NCBI RefSeq assembly: GCF_014750685.1
Contig: NZ_JAAXGE010000003.1
Span: forward strand, 124,001-188,000
Length of the DNA: 64,000 bases
Direction: 5' to 3'
Source: Bacteroides sp. GM023
GTDB taxonomy: Bacteria > Bacteroidota > Bacteroidia > Bacteroidales > Bacteroidaceae
In this document: positions 28,072 through 36,208 of the stretch, one piece after another
How positions within the stretch are numbered: position 1 is the first letter of the stretch
Layout: every line of letters begins with the position of its first letter
The notes under the pieces: model-generated
Told to the model about the DNA's origin: nothing
What the model saw: the letters and a program-made list of their open reading frames with translations, nothing else
Databases searched by the model: none
Translations under genes and position numbers: made by a program

Positions 28072-28833
28072 TTAAAAACTTAGTCCGAATGTGAAGTAAG
28101 CTCCTTCCGTACGTGGATTGACCGATACTTTGGCAAATGCCGGGACGGAGAAGGAATCTGTTATTTTGATGTCCTTGGAAGCTCCGAGACTGACGTCTGA
28201 TACACAGAACCCACTTGTATAACCATTGTAGAAAGTCGTTTCCCAAGGTACCATACCTAAATCTACTGCCCATTCAAGGCCACCCAATCTGAACGGTGCG
28301 CTAAGGGCAAGATAGGAAGAGTAAGCCCTTTTACCATTCTCTTTCACGCCGTCAGCACCTGCAAAGTTCGTGTACCAGTTGACGGCTAGCAGACCGAAAT
28401 CATATCCAACTTGTGCTTCAAACACATGAGCCGTAGAATGAGCGCCATACTTAAAATACTTATTGGTTGCATAAAGCGTTTCTCCATCATCGTCTACACC
28501 AGTTGCCACCTGTATGTTAAACCAATAATCCGTCACCGAAACGCTGAAACCACCCATCGAATAACCAAGAGTTAAATCCAACTCTTTCGTATCTGTCGAT
28601 TCGAATCCTACAGACCCCCATGCTCCGAGTGAGAAACCTTTGTAAGCGATTCCCAGTGAGGGCTGAATACTTACTCCGCCCAAATCCTGGCCACGCCAAA
28701 TGTAACCGCTTACTAAATCAGCTCCTACGGAAGCTTCTACCTTATCTTGTGCCATCGTTGCCGGTGGGACAAGCCCTGTCAGTAATAATGCTACTGTTAT
28801 TACCTTCATTTTTTTGTTAATCGTCGTTTTCAT
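28072..28833 (-). CDS. Outer-membrane beta-barrel protein linked to amt-glnN
   Basis: 253 aa from ATG 28833, which has an AAAGG Shine-Dalgarno-like sequence; a longer frame from 28881 is less likely. A signal peptide (KVITVALLLTGLVPPATMAQ) is followed by alternating beta strands, with VSGYIWRGQDLGGVSIQPSLG typical of the TorF/TIGR02001-like exported proteins, and a C-terminal aromatic GAYFTFGLSF ending in Phe, the outer-membrane insertion signal. It is the first gene of the minus-strand unit with P-II, amt and glnN (146 bases before P-II). I infer that it helps small nitrogen compounds cross the outer membrane; no direct evidence. Confidence 0.75.
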   Translation of the reverse strand: MKTTINKKMKVITVALLLTGLVPPATMAQDKVEASVGADLVSGYIWRGQDLGGVSIQPSLGIAYKGFSLGAWGSVGFESTDTKELDLTLGYSMGGFSVSVTDYWFNIQVATGVDDDGETLYATNKYFKYGAHSTAHVFEAQVGYDFGLLAVNWYTNFAGADGVKENGKRAYSSYLALSAPFRLGGLEWAVDLGMVPWETTFYNGYTSGFCVSDVSLGASKDIKITDSFSVPAFAKVSVNPRTEGAYFTFGLSF

Positions 28834-28932
28834 CGTCTTTTTACCTTTAATAGTTAGAAAAAATGTGGATGTACGGTCCATGTATATAGTAGCGCGCGAA
28901 ATACTATCAAAAAAATGAAGAATTCTTTATGA

Positions 28933-30165
28933 TCAGAGCCAGTTCTTAATTCTTTTCATGGCTTCAATACAATCGTTGCGTTCACCAAATGCAGTCAGTC
29001 GGATATATCCTTCACCACTTGGCCCGAAGCCTACACCGGGAGTGCCGACAACATTGGCTTCATACAACATCTGTTCAAAGAATCGCCATGAAGAAAGCCC
29101 ATTCGGAGTTTTCACCCATAAGTAGGGAGCGTTGACTCCGCCATATACTTTCAATCCGGTGGCTTCTAGACCTTCCTTCATTATTTTGGCATTGGTCATA
29201 TAATAGTTGATCGTTTCTTTAATCTGTGCTTTGCCCTCTGCACTGTAAACAGCTTCCGCAGCCCGTTGGGTGATGTAGGAAGTACCGTTGAACTTAGTGC
29301 ATTGGCGACGGTTCCATAATCTGTTGAGCGGGATACGGTCGCCTCCCAAAGTGGCGGCTGTAAGCTCTTTCGGCACCACGGTATATCCGCAACGTACTCC
29401 GGTGAATCCGGCTGTCTTTGAGAAACTGCGAAATTCAATGGCGCATTTCTTCGCCCCTTTAATTTCGTAGATAGAGTGGGGGATACTCTCATCCTGTATA
29501 TACGCTTCGTATGCGGCATCAAACAGTATTAACGTATCGTTTGCCAAAGCATAATCCACCCACTTTTTCAGTTCCGGCTTGGTTAGTGTGGTACCTGTCG
29601 GATTGTTCGGATAGCAGAGATAAACAATGTCTATCCGTTTGTCAGGGATTTCAGGAATGAAGTTGTTCTCACTCGTACAGGGCATGTATGTGACATTGCT
29701 CCATTTGCCGGTTTCCTCTTCCAAAACTCCGGCACGTCCGCACATGACGTTACTGTCGATATATACCGGATAGATGGGATCTGTAACCCCTACACTATTG
29801 TCGTGGCGAAGAATATCACCTATATTTCCGGTATCGCTTTTTGCTCCGTCACTGACAAATATTTCAGAAGTCGAGAAGTGAATCCCGCGCGGAGCAAAAT
29901 CGTTCTTTATGATTGCTTCAATCAGAAAATCATAACCCTGTTCAGGACCGTATCCACGGAATGTATCTTTGCTTGCCAGTTCTTCTACCGCCTTGTGCAT
30001 GGCTTCGACACATGCTTTCGGAAGCGGTTGGGTGACATCACCGATACCCAGCCGGATAATATCCTGCTTGGGATGCGTTATCTTGAACGTATTTACCTTT
30101 TTCGCTATGTCCGAGAATAAATAACTTCCCGGTAGTTTCAAAAAATGTTCGTTTACTAATGCCAT
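28933..30165 (-). CDS. dapL: LL-diaminopimelate aminotransferase
   Basis: PLP aminotransferase that converts tetrahydrodipicolinate directly to LL-diaminopimelate, using glutamate, for lysine and peptidoglycan. 410 aa, as in Bacteroides and plant enzymes. Start [20 protein letters not shown], the [13 protein letters not shown] motif, and the PLP lysine in [16 protein letters not shown] are all present. It follows dapF on the same strand by 56 bases, so the two consecutive steps are co-transcribed. Confidence 0.95.
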   Translation of the reverse strand: MALVNEHFLKLPGSYLFSDIAKKVNTFKITHPKQDIIRLGIGDVTQPLPKACVEAMHKAVEELASKDTFRGYGPEQGYDFLIEAIIKNDFAPRGIHFSTSEIFVSDGAKSDTGNIGDILRHDNSVGVTDPIYPVYIDSNVMCGRAGVLEEETGKWSNVTYMPCTSENNFIPEIPDKRIDIVYLCYPNNPTGTTLTKPELKKWVDYALANDTLILFDAAYEAYIQDESIPHSIYEIKGAKKCAIEFRSFSKTAGFTGVRCGYTVVPKELTAATLGGDRIPLNRLWNRRQCTKFNGTSYITQRAAEAVYSAEGKAQIKETINYYMTNAKIMKEGLEATGLKVYGGVNAPYLWVKTPNGLSSWRFFEQMLYEANVVGTPGVGFGPSGEGYIRLTAFGERNDCIEAMKRIKNWL

Positions 30166-30221
30166 CTTGTTATTGTTTTAAGTTTTGCAAAATCTAATGC
30201 CTGATACTTGATACTTAATCT

Positions 30222-31031
30222 CTAATCATTATCCTCAATCTCCCCATCAAAAACCTTCGTTGCCGGCCCCGTCATTAAGATATGACCGGAGGATTCCTCC
30301 CATTCGATGGTGACGGTACCCCCGTCCATTATAATCTCACTCTTTCTTCCTGCCAGTCCGTTGATAAAGGCGGCCACTGCTGTGGCACAGGCTCCTGTCC
30401 CGCAGGCTTGAGTAATTCCCGAACCTCTTTCCCATACTCTCATGCGTATCGTATCTTTACCGATTACCTGTGCGAATTCTACATTCGTTCTGTCCGGGAA
30501 AAGAGGATGTTTTTCCAGTTCAGGACCAATCTCCGGCAGATGGATTTGGGTAATATCCTCTACAAAAGTGACCAAATGAGGATTTCCCATGGAGACTTGA
30601 GTCGATTGGAAAGGGTATTCATCTCCGAAACTGATTTCTCCCGTTTCTAACGGACTGCCCATATCCACCGTGACTTCGGTTACCGTTTTTCCTTCTACGT
30701 GAAGTTTCAGGATTTTAATACCCGACAGTGTATCCAGTGTAATCTCTGTTTTATCCGTCAAACCGTATTCATATACGTATTTGCCTACACAGCGGCTACC
30801 GTTTCCGCACATCATGGCTTCCGAACCATCTACATTGAAAATGCGCATGCTGAAATCTGCCTTTTCTGAAACTCCGATCAAGATAAGTCCATCGCTTCCA
30901 ATCCCTGTGTGAAACTTACTCCATTCGATGGATTTCTTTTCAGGATTTGCTATGGGATATTTGGTAGTGTCTACGTAGATGTAGTCATTGCCTGCTCCAT
31001 GCATCTTGGTGAACTTAATCTTATTTATCAT
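30222..31031 (-). CDS. dapF: Diaminopimelate epimerase
   Basis: Converts LL- to meso-diaminopimelate. 269 aa with both catalytic cysteine motifs: [10 protein letters not shown] (about residue 73) and ACGTGACATA near the C-terminus. Start [21 protein letters not shown] is the standard family N-terminus. First gene of the dapF-dapL pair, with a TATCTTTG element upstream. Confidence 0.95.
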   Translation of the reverse strand: MINKIKFTKMHGAGNDYIYVDTTKYPIANPEKKSIEWSKFHTGIGSDGLILIGVSEKADFSMRIFNVDGSEAMMCGNGSRCVGKYVYEYGLTDKTEITLDTLSGIKILKLHVEGKTVTEVTVDMGSPLETGEISFGDEYPFQSTQVSMGNPHLVTFVEDITQIHLPEIGPELEKHPLFPDRTNVEFAQVIGKDTIRMRVWERGSGITQACGTGACATAVAAFINGLAGRKSEIIMDGGTVTIEWEESSGHILMTGPATKVFDGEIEDND

Positions 31032-31446
31032 TTTGGTTGATAATTATTGGTTGTTGTATCCTTTTGTTTTATTACGATGCAAAGATATGACTTTTTGCTT
31101 TATATTTTATTGGAAAGTATATCTAATATCTATTTATTTTTATAATACTTTCAATCGCTCCGTATATGTGGCCTGTAAGTTTTAATATGAAATAATATGG
31201 TATCATATATCTTTAAATTATTATTTGATGGATGCATTTTGTATATCTTTTCATTATATATGAAGGATTTTAGAGGTGTTTTCCTTCTGTTTCTAATCTA
31301 AAAACAAGAAAAAGTCCCTTTTGGTTTTGACGATATGCAAGCGGATCGGCTGTTTTTTGTGACATACTGCTTATTGGATATTCTGAAGAACCTTTTTTTA
31401 TATTCATTGTTCTACCACATACAATATTACAATAATATAGAAGATT
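31032..31446. other. Intergenic region between divergent dapF and thioredoxin-like genes
   Basis: 415 AT-rich bases. A -7 element for dapF (TATCTTTG, minus, 31080-31087) is visible. No gene, repeat or RNA was recognised in the remainder. Confidence 0.5.
31080..31087 (-). promoter_or_regulatory. -7 element for dapF
   Basis: TATCTTTG on the minus strand, 48 bases before the dapF ATG; exact TAnnTTTG match. Confidence 0.55.
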
Positions 31447-31743
31447 ATGGATATACAAAGACAACTGGAAGTAGCTGCAAAGACCAACCATTTAGTATTG
31501 GTTGTATTTTATGCAGACTGGTCTCCCCATTATGAGTGGATAGGACCTGTGCTCCGGACCTATGAAAAGAGAACGGTAGAATTGATAAGAGTGAACGCTG
31601 AAGAAAACAGAGTAGTGGCCGATGCGCATAATATAGAAACAGTACCGGCTTTCCTTTTATTACATAAAGGACATGAACTTTGGCGGCAGGTAGGAGAGTT
31701 GACAGTAGAAGAACTGAAAGATGTATTGGATGATTTCAGATAA
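31447..31743 (+). CDS. Thioredoxin-fold protein lacking the CxxC motif
   Basis: 98 aa, the size of a minimal thioredoxin. The fold elements are recognisable: LVLVVFYADW strand, then WSPHYEW where thioredoxin has WCGPCK, IRVNAEENRVVADAHNIETVPAFLLL with the conserved cis-proline, and GHELWRQVGEL. There is no cysteine anywhere in the protein, so it cannot be a disulfide reductase; it may be a structural, chaperone-like or peptide-binding relative. No signal peptide. Single-gene unit followed by a strong hairpin. Confidence 0.8.
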   Translation: MDIQRQLEVAAKTNHLVLVVFYADWSPHYEWIGPVLRTYEKRTVELIRVNAEENRVVADAHNIETVPAFLLLHKGHELWRQVGELTVEELKDVLDDFR

Positions 31744-31773
31744 CGATATTGTCCTGATATATTTTTAATACAG

Positions 31774-31824
31774 ATAACGTGGATAAAATGAGTACTGATA
31801 CTCACTTTATCCACGTTATTTTAT
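31774..31824 (+). terminator. Bidirectional terminator between trx-like and glpQ-like genes
   Basis: ATAACGTGGATAAA...TGAGTA pairs with TACTCA...TTTATCCACGTTAT, about 20 bp with one bulge, followed by TTTTAT. It separates convergent genes. Confidence 0.8.
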
Positions 31825-31838
31825 ATCTGAAAGTCCGT

Positions 31839-32597
31839 TTATTTTAGTATTTCTTGCAATACAACCGGCTCATTAGTAGTAATAAAGTCTACTTTCTGTT
31901 CAATCAACCATTTCATATCCTCTGCTTCGTCTACCGTCCAAACGTTTACCTTCAAGCCGAGGTCATGGGCTTCTTTGATCCATTCGGGGTGTTTCTTAAT
32001 CACTCCCATGTGATAGTCGAGGCCGGCAGCACCGAGTTCTTTCAGTTCTTTCGGAGAGAGTTCTCCGTTGAGGTAGAATACCGGAGTTCCGGCAGGTGCC
32101 AGGCGGATAAACTCTTTCATAGCATGCAGCGAGAAAACGATATATTCCATACGGTCCTCCAATTGCATCTTCTTTACCATAGCAATGATTTCCTGTACGG
32201 CTTTTGTTTCGCGCTTCTTGGTGCTATGTGATTTCAGTTCAAGTATCAGTTTAGTGGTGCATTTGCTTCCTGCTTCCAGATATTGCTTCAAGCTAGGGAG
32301 GTTTTCTCCGTTAGAGAGTTTCAGTCCGGTTAGTGCATCGCCTTTGGAATATTCCATCGGTCTCATTTTATAAACCGGATCATGGTTGACAACCAGCTTA
32401 TTATCCTTGGCAATCCATACATCAAATTCTGAACCGTAGCATCCGATGGAATCAGCTTTCTGAAGTGCTGTAATACTGTTTTGTGATGAACCCGGAGTTT
32501 TCCAAAAACCGCGGTGGGCAATTACTTTTGTCTGTGCCTGCATACAGCAAGCAGCCATTAAAAGGGCAGAAGCCATCATCATTTTCTTTAAATTCAT
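31839..32597 (-). CDS. Exported glycerophosphodiester phosphodiesterase
   Basis: Hydrolyses glycerophosphodiesters to glycerol 3-phosphate and an alcohol. 252 aa with an N-terminal export signal (MNLKKMMMASALLMAACCMQAQ); the CC pair might make it a lipoprotein. The catalytic motif KVIAHRGFW, then GSEFDVWIAKDNKLVVNHDP (Glu, Asp, His), and KVNVWTVDEAEDM near the end match the GDPD TIM barrel. It probably acts in the periplasm. Single gene; a TAATTTTG element on the minus strand at 32644-32651 could be its promoter. Confidence 0.9.
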   Translation of the reverse strand: MNLKKMMMASALLMAACCMQAQTKVIAHRGFWKTPGSSQNSITALQKADSIGCYGSEFDVWIAKDNKLVVNHDPVYKMRPMEYSKGDALTGLKLSNGENLPSLKQYLEAGSKCTTKLILELKSHSTKKRETKAVQEIIAMVKKMQLEDRMEYIVFSLHAMKEFIRLAPAGTPVFYLNGELSPKELKELGAAGLDYHMGVIKKHPEWIKEAHDLGLKVNVWTVDEAEDMKWLIEQKVDFITTNEPVVLQEILK

Positions 32598-32768
32598 TTG
32601 TTCTATCTTTTAAAAGTTTTATAGACTTAAATTAGGTTGGCGTCAAAATTATAAAAAAGAAAACGCAAATCAGACAATAAAATGCTAATCTGCGTTAATC
32701 TTCTAGGTTTTGGAATAGAAATGTTGCATTTGAATAACAAAAATCTCCTTTGTTATTCTTTTTATTAG

Positions 32769-34490
32769 TTAAGTATAGGCTTCTTCGTGTACACCCTTTA
32801 CTGCCCGTCCACTTGGCTCGTTCAGATTTCTAAAAGTAGCATCCCATGCCAATGCTTCTGCTGTGGAACAAGCTACACTCGGAACACTCGGCACGGTACG
32901 TGCCGCACTCTCACTGGGAAAATGTTCTTCAAAAATGCTACGATAGTAATATTCTTCCTTGTTCTGCGGCGTATGGATGGGGAAACGTTCGGCGGCGTGC
33001 TCCATTTGTTCGTCGCTTATGGCTGCCGATGTAATCTCCCTTAATGTATCAATCCAAGAATAACCCACACCGTCACTGAACTGTTCCTTCTGTCTCCACG
33101 CCACACTTTCCGGCAGCATATCGGCAAAAGCTTCCCGTACAATACGTTTCTCTATTTCCTTTCCGGGGCACATTTTAGCTTTCGGATTCAGCGTCATTGC
33201 TACGTCGAGAAACTCCTTGTCGAGGAAAGGAACACGACCTTCTACACCCCATGCGGATAAACTCTTATTAGCCCGGAGACAATCATACAGATACAATTTT
33301 GAAAGTTTGCGTACGGTTTCTTCATGGAATGCCTGTGGGGTAGGGGCTTTATGAAAATACAGATAACCTCCGAAAACTTCATCAGCACCTTCACCGCTCA
33401 ACACCATTTTGATGCCCATTGATTTGATGACACGCCCCAGGAGATACATGGGAGTGGAAGCACGAACAGTTGTCACGTCATACGTCTCGATGAAATAAAT
33501 CACGTCACGCAGGGCATCCAGTCCTTCCTGCACTGTATAGTTTATTTCGTGGTGGACCGTGCCGATATATTCGGCTACTTCACGCGCTTTAATCAAGTCG
33601 GGTGCGTTCTTTAGTCCGATGGCAAAGGAGTGAAGTTGAGGCCACCATGCATCACTTGCTCCGCCTGTTTCTATACGCTTCGCCGCATATTTCTTGGCGA
33701 TAGCGGAGATGACGGAACTGTCCAGTCCTCCCGAAAGAAGTACTCCGTAGGGTACATCACTCATTAGCTGGCGATGAACGGCATCTTCCAATGCTGTTTT
33801 CACATCACGGGTCTGCGCGCTATCAGCTTTTGCGGCTTCGCAGTCTTTTACGGTTTTATCGTCTTCTATTGTTTCATAGCCTTTTACAGCTTCATAATCT
33901 GTCCAGTCGCGCGAATACCATCGTTTCATTTTTCCCTCTTTACTGTAAAAGTAATGTCCGGGAAGGAATACTTCATATTCGTCGCAAAATCCTTCAAGGG
34001 CTTTCAGTTCGCTGCCGAAGTAGATTTTCCCGTCTTTGTCTTTACCTATATATAAAGGTATGACACCTATCGGGTCACGGGCAATCAGAAACTCATCCCG
34101 CTCTTCGTCATAAAGGACGAACGCAAAGATTCCGCTAATATCTTCCAGAAAATGAATACCTTTCTCTTTGTAAAGGGTAAGAATAACCTCGCAGTCGCTT
34201 CCTGTCTGAAAATCGTATTTCCCTGCATACTTCGCACGAATATCCCGATGATTGTAGATTTCACCGTTCACGGCGAGCACTTGTTTACGGTCGGGCGAGT
34301 ATAAAGGCTGTCCGCCGCTTTGCGGGTCGACGATAGAAAGGCGCTCATGTGCCAGGATGGCACTTCCGCCTACATAGATTCCACTCCAGTCCGGTCCGCG
34401 ATGACGGATTTTCTGAGCCATTTTCAGTGCTTTATCCCTTAGTTCTTTTGTTTGGGATTTTATGTTGAGTATACCTGCTATTCCACACAT
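32769..34490 (-). CDS. asnB: Asparagine synthase (glutamine-hydrolysing)
   Basis: Makes asparagine from aspartate, ATP and glutamine. 573 aa, near the 554 aa of E. coli AsnB. Cys2 of MCGIAGIL is the glutaminase nucleophile; the ATP pyrophosphatase loop GVLLSGGLDSSVISA is intact. An insertion of about 20 residues between the domains (GYETIEDDKTVKDCEAAKAD) is Asp/Glu/Lys-rich and imperfectly repeated. The gene follows gltD at 235 bases on the same strand, and the spacer holds a 22-bp periodic array. It forms a glutamate-glutamine-asparagine set with gltB-gltD. Confidence 0.94.
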   Translation of the reverse strand: MCGIAGILNIKSQTKELRDKALKMAQKIRHRGPDWSGIYVGGSAILAHERLSIVDPQSGGQPLYSPDRKQVLAVNGEIYNHRDIRAKYAGKYDFQTGSDCEVILTLYKEKGIHFLEDISGIFAFVLYDEERDEFLIARDPIGVIPLYIGKDKDGKIYFGSELKALEGFCDEYEVFLPGHYFYSKEGKMKRWYSRDWTDYEAVKGYETIEDDKTVKDCEAAKADSAQTRDVKTALEDAVHRQLMSDVPYGVLLSGGLDSSVISAIAKKYAAKRIETGGASDAWWPQLHSFAIGLKNAPDLIKAREVAEYIGTVHHEINYTVQEGLDALRDVIYFIETYDVTTVRASTPMYLLGRVIKSMGIKMVLSGEGADEVFGGYLYFHKAPTPQAFHEETVRKLSKLYLYDCLRANKSLSAWGVEGRVPFLDKEFLDVAMTLNPKAKMCPGKEIEKRIVREAFADMLPESVAWRQKEQFSDGVGYSWIDTLREITSAAISDEQMEHAAERFPIHTPQNKEEYYYRSIFEEHFPSESAARTVPSVPSVACSTAEALAWDATFRNLNEPSGRAVKGVHEEAYT

Positions 34491-34533
34491 AACTTTAAGT
34501 TTTTGGGGGTTATTGAAATAAGTTGATTGTTTA

Positions 34534-34682
34534 TTCGCTATGATTAATGGGCTTATTTGCCATGGTTAATAAGTTTATTAGCTATTCTTAATTCGTTCCA
34601 CAATGGTTTTCCTTTCGTTCCACCTAGGTTTCCTTTAAGTTCCACCCATGTTGTTCTTTAGTTCTACCATGGTGGAACGAAC
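34534..34682. repeat. Degenerate tandem array with 22-bp period between gltD and asnB
   Basis: About seven consecutive 22-base units. The first three share the TTnGCTATGATTAAT theme; from 34595 four units begin GTTCCAC or GTTCTAC at 34595, 34617, 34639 and 34661, exactly 22 apart, with GGTTTTCCTTT-like cores. The last unit ends in the palindromic CCATGG and GGTGGAAC. No reading frame spans it. It fills most of the asnB-gltD spacer. Confidence 0.7.
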
Positions 34683-34725
34683 CAGTAATAACGGTTAAAC
34701 TTCTTAGTATTTCTTACTTCGGAGA

Positions 34726-36066
34726 TTATTTCATCAAGTAAGCGTCTATATCCGAAACCGCCTTTCGTCCGCCTGCCATAGCACGCACAACGAGACTCGC
34801 TCCTGTATCCGCATCTCCGGCAAGGAATACATTTTCTGCAAACTTCGGTTGTTCCGGTTTCAGAAATCCCATGGCGAGCAAGACCATGTCCGCTTCGATG
34901 ACCTTCTTTTTTCCTGTTGGCTGCATCGTAGGACGTCCGCCATCCGCTGCCGGAATCCATTCTACTTCCTCCACTTCAACACCTGCCACTTTTCCATTTT
35001 TTCCGAGAAATTGATTGGAAGTCAGGCACCAATGGCGTGTACAACCTTCTTCATGGCTCGAAGTCGTCTTGAAAACTACCGGCCATTGCGGCCACGGGGT
35101 AGCGGGATTGTATCTGACGGGTGGTTTCGGCATGATTTCAATTTGAGTAACACTTACTGCTCCTTGGCGTATACTGGTTCCGATACAGTCAGAACCGGTA
35201 TCACCACCGCCAATCACGAGCACTTTCTTTCCTTTGGCATTCACTAGCTTGTCTTTAGGGAAAGTCTGCCCTTCCAAAATCCTGTTTTGTTGCGCCAACA
35301 TTTCGAGGGCGAAGTGAATGCCTTTCAGTTCCCGTCCCGGAATATTCAAATCCCGTGCCGTCGGTGTTCCCGTGCAGATGCAGTAAGCGTCGAAACCTTC
35401 CGGCAAATGATTGACATCTATTTCCACACCCATCTCAAACTGAATACCCTCTGCTGCCAATATTTTCATACGCCGGTCGATTACATTTTTATCCAATTTG
35501 AAGTTGGGAATACCAAAGCGCAGCAATCCGCCGGGAGCTTCGTCCTTATCAAATAATGTGACGCTGTACCCTTTCAGGTTCAACTGGTTGGCTACGACCA
35601 ATCCGGCAGGGCCTGCGCCAATTACTGCAACTTTCTTTCCGTTTCTTTCGGGAGTTTGTACCTGTATATATCCTTCACGGAAAGCAGCTTCCACAATCGC
35701 AGCTTCATTCTCACGGATAGTCACCGGTTGGTCACACGAAAGTTTCAACACGCATGATTTCTCGCAAAGAGCAGGGCAGATACGCCCCGTAAATTCCGGA
35801 AAATCGCAAGTAGATGACAACACTTCATACGCTTCTCTCCATTTGCCCCTGTACAACGCATCCTGCCATTCGGGTTGTTTATTCCCTATCGGACAGGTCC
35901 AGTGACAGAAAGGTACGCCACAATCCATGCAGCGCGAAGCCTGCAACTTACGGCTATTCGTATTCAACGTCTGTTCCACCTGACTATAGTCAGTGATTCG
36001 CTCGCTCACAGGACGGTATCCCGCCTCTTGTCGAGGTATATTTAGAAATGCTTTAGGATCTCCCAT
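34726..36066 (-). CDS. gltD: Glutamate synthase small subunit
   Basis: Feeds electrons from NADPH through FAD and iron-sulfur clusters to GltB. 446 aa from ATG 36066 (MGDPKAFLNIPRQEAGYRPV); a longer frame from 36159 starts in low-complexity repeat sequence and is rejected. N-terminal cluster cysteines: CMDCGVPFCHWTCPIGN and CPALCEKSC. FAD site VIGAGPAGLV, NADPH site VIGGGDTGSDC, and the C-terminal FLAGDADTGASLVVRA are all present. Between gltB and asnB on the same strand. Confidence 0.94.
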   Translation of the reverse strand: MGDPKAFLNIPRQEAGYRPVSERITDYSQVEQTLNTNSRKLQASRCMDCGVPFCHWTCPIGNKQPEWQDALYRGKWREAYEVLSSTCDFPEFTGRICPALCEKSCVLKLSCDQPVTIRENEAAIVEAAFREGYIQVQTPERNGKKVAVIGAGPAGLVVANQLNLKGYSVTLFDKDEAPGGLLRFGIPNFKLDKNVIDRRMKILAAEGIQFEMGVEIDVNHLPEGFDAYCICTGTPTARDLNIPGRELKGIHFALEMLAQQNRILEGQTFPKDKLVNAKGKKVLVIGGGDTGSDCIGTSIRQGAVSVTQIEIMPKPPVRYNPATPWPQWPVVFKTTSSHEEGCTRHWCLTSNQFLGKNGKVAGVEVEEVEWIPAADGGRPTMQPTGKKKVIEADMVLLAMGFLKPEQPKFAENVFLAGDADTGASLVVRAMAGGRKAVSDIDAYLMK

Positions 36067-36070
36067 ATAA

Positions 36071-36206
36071 ATTAAAAATTGAGAATTAAAAATTGAAAAA
36101 TAGTTGCTAAATTGAAAATTGAGAATTAAAAGTTGAAAAATAATAGAATCGGAAACCACTATTCACTACATTTATTTCTCAATTTTTAATTTTCAATTCT
36201 CAATTA
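36071..36206. repeat. AT-rich repeats of the AATTGAGAATT type in the gltB-gltD spacer
   Basis: Two 32-base direct copies (36071-36102 and 36111-36142, period 40), built on ATTGAGAATTAAAA, face an inverted copy at about 36178-36206 (CTCAATTTTTAATTTTCAAT and following). The transcript could fold into a long AU-rich hairpin between gltB and gltD. The same short words recur inside carA. Confidence 0.65.
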
Positions 36207-36208
36207 AC

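Noticed and set aside
31335..31535. 66-aa plus-strand frame overlapping the thioredoxin-like gene
   Set aside because: Overlaps the recognisable thioredoxin-fold gene in another frame and has no family features.
36067..36159. Upstream extension of GltD
   Set aside because: It encodes low-complexity NFQFSNYFSIFNSQF from intergenic repeats; MGDPKAFLNI is the normal start.
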